From a virus: 64,000 bases of DNA. The notes below the pieces were generated by a model that was not told where the DNA came from, searched no databases, and saw only the letters and a program-made list of their open reading frames with translations. Below are positions 58,877 to 64,000 of the stretch, one piece after another. Both the position numbers and the translations under genes were made by a program. The DNA is taken from the IMG/VR virus record IMGVR_UViG_3300027710_000020, positions 17,856 to 81,855 of that record; one strand, 5' to 3'. Position 1 is the stretch's first letter, and each line of letters opens with the position of its first letter.

Positions 58877-59086
58877 ATGAACGTTTTAAAAAAGCTTAAG
58901 GATTTTTTTGGAGTTAAAGAAGATGTCTATTCTGTAAACATAGATGAGATTTTAGCACCAGCCAAGAAGGCTGCCAAGAAAGCTCCAGCAAAGAAGGTAG
59001 CCAAGAAGGCTCCTGCAAAAAAGACAGCTAAAAAGGCACCAGTCAAGAAGGTGGCTAAGAAAGCGCCAAATAAGAAGGCTAAGTAA
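58877..59086 (+). CDS. Histone H1-tail-like Lys/Ala/Pro repeat protein
   Basis: The 69-residue protein has a short ordered N-terminus (LKKLKDFFGVKEDVYSVNIDEI) and then a repetitive basic tail of AKKAPAKK units to its end. Such tails occur in eukaryotic H1 and in the C-termini of actinobacterial HU and similar DNA-compacting proteins. DNA binding by the tail is very likely from charge. A phage DNA-condensing or host-nucleoid-acting protein is inferred. It overlaps the nuclease gene that follows (TAATG). Confidence 0.75.
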   Translation: MNVLKKLKDFFGVKEDVYSVNIDEILAPAKKAAKKAPAKKVAKKAPAKKTAKKAPVKKVAKKAPNKKAK

Positions 59087-59490
59087 TGTTTGAGTACTAC
59101 GTTAAAAAGGTTACAAAGGTTGTAGACGGAGATACCATCGATGTAGATATTGATCTTGGATTTGATATCTCATTTAGCTCACGAGTTAGGTTGGCGGGAA
59201 TAGATACTCCTGAAAGCCGTACTACAGACAAAATGGAAAAAGCGCTTGGCCTTGAATCTAAAGAGTATTTAAAGAAAGCAATTGATGCATCTAAGACTGT
59301 TGTTATTAAAACAGAAAAAATGGACTCATCAGAAAAATACGGGCGTATCCTTGGATGGCTATTCTTAGATGGATCTAAAGTATCAGTTAATGAACAAATG
59401 ATTGCCGATGGATATGCCTGGGGATACCTAGGGGATACCAAGGTAAAGGACTTTGAAGCACTTGCTAAAGTAAGGGCTAAGAAGAAATAG
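59086..59490 (+). CDS. Staphylococcal-type (SNase-like) nuclease
   Basis: The 134 residues begin KVTKVVDGDTIDVDIDLG (~6-23). They continue with VRLAGIDTPESR near 37-48 (catalytic Arg and Asp region), ALGLESKEYL near 59-68 (Glu) and EKYGRILGWLF near 85-95 (second Arg). QMIADGYAWGYLG near 107-119 completes the OB-fold thermonuclease. No signal peptide is seen, so it acts inside the host, possibly on host DNA. It is paired with the histone-tail-like protein. Confidence 0.88.
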   Translation: MFEYYVKKVTKVVDGDTIDVDIDLGFDISFSSRVRLAGIDTPESRTTDKMEKALGLESKEYLKKAIDASKTVVIKTEKMDSSEKYGRILGWLFLDGSKVSVNEQMIADGYAWGYLGDTKVKDFEALAKVRAKKK

Positions 59491-59516
59491 ACAAAATATA
59501 AATATTTTGCTATAAT
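59488..59516 (+). promoter_or_regulatory. Promoter TAGACA-N17-TATAAT before hsp20
   Basis: TAGACA (59488-59493) and TGCTATAAT (-10 at 59511-59516) are spaced by 17 bases. The transcript would start in or near the left arm of the 11-bp leader hairpin. Confidence 0.65.
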
Positions 59517-59552
59517 AATATATGGATCGCTCATTAGAGGGTCCATATATTA
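59516..59552 (+). promoter_or_regulatory. 11-bp inverted repeat in the hsp20 5' leader
   Basis: TAATATATGGA (59516-59526) pairs perfectly with TCCATATATTA (59542-59552) around a 15-base loop. It lies upstream of the AAAGGGG SD (59568-59574). It does not cover the SD directly. It overlaps the -10, so a protein-binding site is possible as well as an RNA hairpin. Confidence 0.55.
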
Positions 59553-59578
59553 ATTTATTCGCTTGAAAGGGGAATATA

Positions 59579-59995
59579 ATGGTAACACAATTCGCAATGG
59601 ATCTATTCAATGATCCTTTTTTTATTGGCTTCAACAGGGACCTAGCCCGTCTAAATACTGCACACAAAATCAACTCTCAGTCATATCCTCCATATGATCT
59701 TCTTAAACTAGATGAAGACACATATAGGCTATCTCTTGCTATTGCAGGATTTACCAAGGAAGATATCAGTGTCTCAGTAGACAATGGAACACTTATTATT
59801 AAGGGTGAAATTGTAGAAGTTACAGATGCAGAAGTTGTTCACAAAGGAATTGCTGGCAGAAAGTTCGTCAGATCTTTTGCTTTAGGTGAATACATGGAAG
59901 TGTCTGGTGCAGAGCTAAAGGATGGTCTTCTACATATTAATGTGGATCGTATTGTTCCAGAAGAAAAGAAGCCTAAAACAATTAAAATCAAGTAA
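59579..59995 (+). CDS. Small heat shock protein Hsp20/IbpA-like
   Basis: The 138-residue product has a YPPYDLLKLDEDTYRLSLAIAGFTKEDI alpha-crystallin start (~36-63), GTLIIKGEIVE near 71-81, a GIAGRKFVRSFALGEYMEV segment near 91-109 and GLLHINVDRIVPEEKKPKTIKI at the end. Hsp20 proteins hold unfolding proteins in an ATP-independent way. Phage versions are thought to help capsid folding or host stress. The gene has its own promoter and a hairpin leader. Confidence 0.9.
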   Translation: MVTQFAMDLFNDPFFIGFNRDLARLNTAHKINSQSYPPYDLLKLDEDTYRLSLAIAGFTKEDISVSVDNGTLIIKGEIVEVTDAEVVHKGIAGRKFVRSFALGEYMEVSGAELKDGLLHINVDRIVPEEKKPKTIKIK

Positions 59996-59997
59996 GG

Positions 59998-60003
59998 TAT
60001 AAT
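59998..60003 (+). promoter_or_regulatory. -10 element TATAAT before a structured leader
   Basis: A perfect -10 (GGTATAAT) overlaps the end of hsp20. The predicted start (~60010) is at the first stem of the structured leader. No good -35 is seen. Confidence 0.5.
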
Positions 60004-60007
60004 AGAA

Positions 60008-60077
60008 ATCTGCACCCCGTCACTGGGGAGTCGCAGATAGCGGGCCGTTACCCGCAGGATGGACCTGAGCATGTCCT
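60008..60077 (+). ncRNA. Structured leader RNA upstream of the oxygenase gene
   Basis: The region folds into three successive hairpins. The first is ATCTGC/GCAGAT (60008-60013 with 60033-60038) enclosing CCCC/GGGG (60015-60018 with 60025-60028). The second is GCGGG/CCCGC (60040-60044 with 60051-60055). The third is GGAC/GTCC (60061-60064 with 60073-60076). Much of it is G/C-rich in an AT-rich genome and non-coding. I do not recognise a known riboswitch. A cis-regulatory element of the oxygenase or a stand-alone small RNA are both possible. Confidence 0.55.
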
Positions 60078-60107
60078 CAAACTGCTCTTTATTATTAAAG
60101 GAGAATT

Positions 60108-60866
60108 ATGGAAATCTTAGAAACTGCAATACCTCAAGTTCAGATTATTAAAAATTTTATTAGCCCAGAAGAGGTAGAAACTATTAACTCTGCTCTATGT
60201 TCTCTTTCCGAATCTGACTGGAATTCTTTTGATGCAGAAAGACGAATTCAAAGATATAAGGATTTAAAGAAAAATAAAGCTGAAATTTCAGGAAGCAACC
60301 CTACTGGTAGAAAAGATGCCTGGGACGGAATGACTATAGGAACAACAGATATTCAACAAGCTAGACTTATGTACCCAAACTTTCCACTAGACCTTGTTTT
60401 TGATATGGAAAAGAGAATGCAATCTACTGCTGAAGAAATGTTTGGAGAAGATCTGCTAGTCCAGCTATCGGGACTTCATAGATGGAGAGTTGGTAGACTT
60501 CAGGAGCCACACATTGATTACTTTGACCCAGAGGAAGAGTATGATTGGGAAGAGCTAGCTAATTATAGGATATGGCCAGAAAGCGCAGAAAAGTTTGGTA
60601 AAACATTTTTTGATAAACATTATTCAAGCTTAGTTTATTTTAATGACGACTATGTAGGCGGATCTCTTTACATGCCACAATACGATTTTGAAATTCAGCC
60701 AGAGCCAGGAATGCTTATTTCATTTAAGGGAGACTCAAAGCATCTTCATGGTGTTCGTGAGATAACAGCAGGAGTCAGACATACGCTTTCTGTTTTTTGG
60801 ACTAAGAAATCTTGGTATGAAATTCCAGGAAACTCACAAGTTTTTCCAGGAAGACACCCAAAATAA
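60108..60866 (+). CDS. 2OG-Fe(II) oxygenase, prolyl 4-hydroxylase-like
   Basis: The 252-residue protein has an early FISPEEVETINSALCSL segment (~17-33). The iron/2OG core is EPHIDYFDPEEEYDW (~137-151, HxD motif), SLVYFNDDYVGGSLYMP (~178-194), PGMLISFKGDSKHLHGVR (~205-222, distal His) and a GVRHTLSVFW end with the 2OG-binding Arg near 226-235. This matches P4H-type dioxygenases that hydroxylate proline or similar residues. Together with the GlcNAc-transferase-like gene at 39870 it suggests protein modification. Other substrates (nucleic acid, small molecule) are possible. Confidence 0.82.
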   Translation: MEILETAIPQVQIIKNFISPEEVETINSALCSLSESDWNSFDAERRIQRYKDLKKNKAEISGSNPTGRKDAWDGMTIGTTDIQQARLMYPNFPLDLVFDMEKRMQSTAEEMFGEDLLVQLSGLHRWRVGRLQEPHIDYFDPEEEYDWEELANYRIWPESAEKFGKTFFDKHYSSLVYFNDDYVGGSLYMPQYDFEIQPEPGMLISFKGDSKHLHGVREITAGVRHTLSVFWTKKSWYEIPGNSQVFPGRHPK

Positions 60867-60868
60867 AA

Positions 60869-61057
60869 ATGCCAGTATACGAATACAAATGCTCATATGA
60901 TGATGCACATGCAACAATGTCAGTGCACAGGTCTATTGTTGATGATGACCCAGGCTATACATGCGTTGAATGTGAGTCGGAAATGACTAGACACTTCACA
61001 CCTTTTGGAATACAGTTTAAAGGTAATGGCTTTTATAAAACAGATAATCCTAAATAG
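60869..61057 (+). CDS. FmdB-type zinc ribbon protein
   Basis: The 62-residue protein starts MPVYEYKCSYDDAH, has YTCVECESEMTR near 30-41 and ends GIQFKGNGFYKTDNPK. This is the FmdB regulatory-protein pattern with a zinc ribbon. Two residues after a purine-rich site, it follows the oxygenase closely. Function of phage FmdB-like proteins is unknown. Confidence 0.78.
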   Translation: MPVYEYKCSYDDAHATMSVHRSIVDDDPGYTCVECESEMTRHFTPFGIQFKGNGFYKTDNPK

Positions 61058-61062
61058 TTAAG

Positions 61063-61071
61063 TGGTATAAT
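61063..61071 (+). promoter_or_regulatory. Extended -10 promoter TGGTATAAT
   Basis: A perfect -10 with a TG extension precedes a ~40-base leader. The TAGGAG SD near 61101 is partly in a small TAGG/CCTA inverted repeat before the TTG start. Confidence 0.5.
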
Positions 61072-61114
61072 TATTAAGTAGGCAAAGATATTGCATTACT
61101 TAGGAGATACCTAG

Positions 61115-63508
61115 TTGACTAGAAAGTTACAGTATACCTTAACCAGCCTTTTTATAATCGGCTGGCTCTTTCTTTTTGCGCCAAGTAATGCCCATGCTGA
61201 GGAAGTTACAGTTCAGGTAACACCAGCAAATCCATCTTCAGATACCGCCACAGCAACCACTCCTATTACAGTTGAGACAGTTGCAGCTAAGGTCGAGACA
61301 GCAGAAACAACACTACAAGCGGCAGCCCAGGCACAAGGCAATGCGATCATATCTACAATTCAAGCAAATGTGCCAAACACAGATACTCAGACTGCTACTC
61401 AAATTGCTACAACTCAAGAGCCAATTAAGGCAGCAGTTGAATCAGCAACAGTTAAGGTGCAAGAGGCTAACACTGCAATACAGTCTGCTGAGACAGCAGT
61501 TACAGTTGCAGCGACAGCCCAAACAGCAGTTGAATCACAAACTGCAGTAGTTGCCACAGCAACAACAAATCTAAATAATGCTCAAACAAATTTGAATACA
61601 GTAACACAACAGGTTGAATCACAAACTGCTGTAGTTGCTACAGACACCACAAACCTTTCCGCAGCCCAAGCTGCTGCAGATGCTTCAGCCGTAGAAACCA
61701 CAACTAATGGAATTGAAGTAACGACATACGCATCCCCTGGCGGACAGCAGCCCCCACTTCCAGCAGAAAATGCAACACCACTTTCAACAACAACAGTTCC
61801 TTATATTGCTCACCAATTTGGAAGCGGACAGGTATTTAATTCTGGGCGGGTAGACAATGTAATTGTTAAATTTGAAGGAACTATTACCGTTCCAGAAGAA
61901 GCAGTAACGGTAAAATATGCAATTCATTCAGATGATGGCGCAAAGATGTATGTCGATGGGCAGCTTGCAATCAATGAGTGGATTGATAAGGGCGGGGGTT
62001 GGAGTCAATATTCTCCAACCTACAACACAGATGTAGATAAACAACAGGACTTTACCATTTGGTACTATGAAAATGGTGGAGCATCACAAGTTATACTTGG
62101 CTGGCTAATAATGAGACAAGATGGAAGCGGATATTTTACTACTCCAAATCAAACAGCATTTGCAACTACAATAGTAACAAAAGATCCAGTATTAGTTGCC
62201 GCAGTTGCCACCGCACAGACAACTCTTAACACTGATACTGCAGTACTTAATACTCTTACTACACAGAAGACTGCAGCAGAAGCAGTAGTTGTAGATAAAA
62301 CAGAGGTCAAAGCAGCAGAAGTTGCTACACTGAATCAGCTTACAGAAACTGCTACAGTAACAGTTCAAACAGCAGATGCCCTTGCTAATACAGCAACAAC
62401 AAAGGTAAATGAAGCAGTAACTGCAATGACAAATGCAGCACAGGTTACAGTTAATTATTATGCAGAGCAACAAGCAGCAGCACAAGCCGCTGCAAATGCC
62501 GCAGCAGAGGCTGCAGCAGCACAAGCAGCACAAGAAGCAGCAGCAGCGGAAGCTGCAGCACAAAGAGCAGCTGCACAAGCAGCAGCAGCAGAAGCAGCCG
62601 CCAAGGCAGCAGCGGAAGCTGCAGCAAAGGCAGAAGCAGAAGCCAAAGCAGCAGCGGAAGCTGCAGCAAAGGCAGAAGCAGAAGCTAAAGCCGCAGAGGA
62701 AGCAGCAGCTAAGGCTGAAGCAGACCGTGTAGCCGCAGAAGAAGCCGCTGCTAAAGCAGAGGCTGATCGTATAGCAGCAGAAGAAGCAGCAGCGCAAGCA
62801 GAACAAGAAGCTAAAGAACAAGCTGAAGCAGATGCAAAAGCGGAAGCGGATAGGTTAGAGGCAGAGGCTAAAGCGGCAGCGCAAGCAGAAGCAGATGCTA
62901 AAGCAGAAGCAGAAGCTAAAGCACAAGAAGCGGCAGATGCAAAAGCGGAAGCTGAAGCAAAAGCTGCAGAGTTAGAAGCGGCTAAAGCAGAGGCGGAAGA
63001 ATTAAAGAAAGCAGCAGAAGAAGGCAAACTAACTGAAGAGCAAAAGGAAGTTGTTGTAGAAAAACTTCTTGAGTCGATTAAGCCTGGAGAAACAGTTTCA
63101 TCTGCAGATATAAAAGCAGCAGGCGTATCATATTCTGATTTGCCACCAGCAACACCAGTAGATGTTCGTACTGATGAAAATGGAAATGCTGTTGTAATTA
63201 CTGCAGCCGTTGCTGCCCAAGTAGAATTATTACAAAACCCAGGAGCGCTGGTGGAAGAACTGTTTACAAACCCAGCAGCAGCATTGGCTGCATTTGGAAG
63301 CATAGGTGCGGATATGTCAGATGAAGAAAGAGAAGAAGCAACAGATATGGTGGTTGCTACAGTTGTAGCAGCAGGTGCAGCAATTAACGCAGCAGCAGTT
63401 GCCACAGGAGGGGCCACTGGAAGTGGCACAGGAGGCGGAGGAAGTTCTGGTGGGGGTGGCGCTTCAGGTGCCAATTCACCAGGTTCACGAGGAGGAAGAA
63501 AATGGTAA
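61115..63508 (+). CDS. Secreted Ala-rich coiled-coil protein with PA14-like domain
   Basis: The start is TTG (61115) after TAGGAGATACC. The 797-residue product has a signal peptide (LTSLFIIGWLFLFAPSNAHA, cleavage near 28) and Ala/Thr/Gln helical repeats (~40-200). A PA14/GLEYA-like domain follows (VKFEGTITVPE near 249, AIHSDDGAKMYVDG near 269-282, WYYENGG near 311). A very long Ala/Glu/Lys coiled coil (~450-640), a conserved-looking VEELFTNPAAALAAFGS region (~713) and a Gly-rich tail complete it. It is probably exported to the envelope. Binding of host surface sugars, superinfection control or a role in release are possible; none is shown. Confidence 0.68.
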   Translation: MTRKLQYTLTSLFIIGWLFLFAPSNAHAEEVTVQVTPANPSSDTATATTPITVETVAAKVETAETTLQAAAQAQGNAIISTIQANVPNTDTQTATQIATTQEPIKAAVESATVKVQEANTAIQSAETAVTVAATAQTAVESQTAVVATATTNLNNAQTNLNTVTQQVESQTAVVATDTTNLSAAQAAADASAVETTTNGIEVTTYASPGGQQPPLPAENATPLSTTTVPYIAHQFGSGQVFNSGRVDNVIVKFEGTITVPEEAVTVKYAIHSDDGAKMYVDGQLAINEWIDKGGGWSQYSPTYNTDVDKQQDFTIWYYENGGASQVILGWLIMRQDGSGYFTTPNQTAFATTIVTKDPVLVAAVATAQTTLNTDTAVLNTLTTQKTAAEAVVVDKTEVKAAEVATLNQLTETATVTVQTADALANTATTKVNEAVTAMTNAAQVTVNYYAEQQAAAQAAANAAAEAAAAQAAQEAAAAEAAAQRAAAQAAAAEAAAKAAAEAAAKAEAEAKAAAEAAAKAEAEAKAAEEAAAKAEADRVAAEEAAAKAEADRIAAEEAAAQAEQEAKEQAEADAKAEADRLEAEAKAAAQAEADAKAEAEAKAQEAADAKAEAEAKAAELEAAKAEAEELKKAAEEGKLTEEQKEVVVEKLLESIKPGETVSSADIKAAGVSYSDLPPATPVDVRTDENGNAVVITAAVAAQVELLQNPGALVEELFTNPAAALAAFGSIGADMSDEEREEATDMVVATVVAAGAAINAAAVATGGATGSGTGGGGSSGGGGASGANSPGSRGGRKW

Positions 63509-63684
63509 GAATAATAAAGAATATCCTAAAAGATATGGTTGACCAAGCATGGACCCTTCTTGGTATGTTTATTGCTTGGGTAGTTCTGGACGGAAGTGCA
63601 AAGACTATTGTTGGTTATGGAATCATGGCAACAACTGCTCTTTGGATAATTACAAGTCCTATTAGAAATAAAAACTCAGAGTAG
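63502..63684 (+). CDS. Small two-helix membrane protein, holin-like
   Basis: The ATG overlaps the end of the PA14-like gene (ATGG TAA context). The 60 residues hold two hydrophobic segments (~13-31 and ~35-52) and charged ends (MVRIIKNILKDM, RNKNSE). This is the size and layout of a class II holin, but small phage membrane proteins of other kinds look alike. A possible lysis role is supported by the lipoprotein and another membrane gene just downstream. Confidence 0.55.
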   Translation: MVRIIKNILKDMVDQAWTLLGMFIAWVVLDGSAKTIVGYGIMATTALWIITSPIRNKNSE

Positions 63685-63686
63685 GG

Positions 63687-63692
63687 TATAAT
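63687..63692 (+). promoter_or_regulatory. -10 element TATAAT six bases before an ATG
   Basis: TATAAT (63687-63692) precedes the ATG at 63699 by exactly six bases; no SD is present, so a leaderless transcript is predicted. Confidence 0.5.
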
Positions 63693-63698
63693 AGTGGT

Positions 63699-63914
63699 AT
63701 GAGGAAATTAATCACTATTGCCCTATCTGGGCTATTAATGCTATCATTAACTGGATGCGATTCTTTAAACAGATACCGCTATCCCTGCCAAGATCCTAAA
63801 AATTGGGAAATTGCAGAATGTAATCCTCCAGAATGTGAAGCTTCACAGACTTGTACAAAGGATGTAATAAAGGTTACACCTACTACACCAGAACAGGAAA
63901 TAACAAATGGCTAA
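63699..63914 (+). CDS. Lipoprotein, 71 aa, cysteine-rich
   Basis: The N-terminus is a lipoprotein signal (RKLITIALSGLLMLSLTGC, lipobox LTGC at ~16-19). The mature part starts CDSLNRYRYPCQDPKNWE and has further cysteines CNPPEC and C near 60, so it would be anchored to the host membrane outer face. Small lipoproteins of this NRYRYPC kind recur in aquatic phages near lysis genes. A spanin-like or superinfection-immunity role is possible. Start is consistent with a leaderless mRNA. Confidence 0.7.
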   Translation: MRKLITIALSGLLMLSLTGCDSLNRYRYPCQDPKNWEIAECNPPECEASQTCTKDVIKVTPTTPEQEITNG

Positions 63915-64000
63915 AGAAAGATTAACGGCTGCAGACCTAGATGCTCGTTTAAAGTTTATTTTAGGAATAACGCTGGGAAGCATTCTGTTTCTAACAGCAA
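63907..64000 (+). CDS. Membrane protein, partial, runs off the right edge
   Basis: The ATG at 63907 overlaps the lipoprotein stop. The 31 visible residues are MAKERLTAADLDARLKFILG followed by a hydrophobic segment ITLGSILFLTA, the start of a transmembrane helix. Its place after the holin-like and lipoprotein genes suggests a membrane or lysis-related protein. It is truncated by the end of the window. Confidence 0.6.
   Translation, partial: MAKERLTAADLDARLKFILGITLGSILFLTA

Noticed and set aside
60008-60077. Known riboswitch classes (SAM, c-di-GMP, glutamine, THF) for the three-hairpin leader
   Set aside because: I could not match the conserved core bases of any of these classes, so it was left as an unassigned structured RNA.
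62458-63474. Long open frame on the - strand opposite the Ala-rich protein
   Set aside because: It is an Ala/Ser-rich mirror of the GCA/GCT repeats of the + strand gene, without an SD or protein-like features; the + strand gene has a signal peptide and recognisable domain.
1-64000. Temperate phage genes (integrase, repressor, att site)
   Set aside because: No recombinase or CI-like repressor motif was found and all genes point one way. Absence outside the window cannot be excluded.

Overview
The window is an AT-rich, densely packed stretch of a tailed double-stranded DNA phage (Caudoviricetes). All supported genes are on the + strand, many with stop/start overlaps (ATGA, TAATG), and no gap between genes exceeds about 180 bases, so there is no stretch of more than 300 bases without a gene. 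A 2286-residue tape measure protein, major tail protein, tail-terminator-like protein and a programmed-frameshift tail chaperone pair point to a siphovirus-like particle with a very long flexible tail. There is no integrase, repressor or other lysogeny gene, so a lytic lifestyle is inferred. Gene content and style (prohead protease/scaffold, DnaE-type polymerase, Cas4-like and RuvC-like nucleases, tRNAs mostly lacking an encoded CCA, genes placed directly at predicted transcription starts) suggest a phage of a low-GC aquatic actinobacterium. The host is an inference, not something read from the sequence.

Layout. (1) 1-3390: an unknown protein, a U32-peptidase-like/methyltransferase fusion and a multi-pass membrane protein. 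(2) 3514-11421: surface/receptor-binding genes, including two paralogous ~520-residue fibre proteins and two lectin-like (concanavalin/LamG fold) proteins. (3) 11484-19080: head module: portal, prohead protease with a nested scaffold start, major capsid protein, connector, head-closure and tail-terminator candidates. (4) 19196-38580: tail module: major tail protein, frameshifted chaperone, tape measure, tail-hub candidates and large fibronectin/Ig-like fibres, the last with a Thr/Pro-rich mucin-like linker. (5) 38589-41942: two glycosyltransferases and small coiled-coil or virion proteins. (6) 42028-55585: metallophosphoesterase, DNA-binding proteins, DnaB-like helicase, primase, SSB-like protein, DNA polymerase III alpha, MazG, RecA, Cas4-like nuclease, RuvC-like resolvase, FkbM-like methyltransferase and a DUF1599-like protein. 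(7) 55617-58190: terminase small and large subunits behind a perfect consensus promoter. (8) 58202-58824: four tRNA genes (CAT, TCT, TCC, TTG anticodons). (9) 58877-64000: histone-tail-like peptide, staphylococcal-type nuclease, Hsp20, a structured leader RNA, a prolyl-hydroxylase-like 2OG-Fe(II) oxygenase, FmdB-like zinc ribbon, a secreted Ala-rich PA14-like protein, a holin-like peptide, a lipoprotein and the start of another membrane protein.

Regulation visible in sequence: sigma70-type promoters (several TTGACA/TATAAT or extended TGnTATAAT) precede the modules. At least four of them put the start codon exactly six bases after the -10 element, which predicts leaderless mRNAs. Clear hairpin terminators follow the major capsid and major tail protein genes.

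The most interesting proposal is a possible phage-encoded protein-glycosylation pathway. A Thr/Pro-rich fibre is followed at once by a DxD glycosyltransferase-like protein and a Skp1-type GlcNAc-transferase-like protein, and a prolyl-4-hydroxylase-like enzyme lies in the same genome. Together these resemble the hydroxyproline O-glycosylation route known from eukaryotic Skp1.
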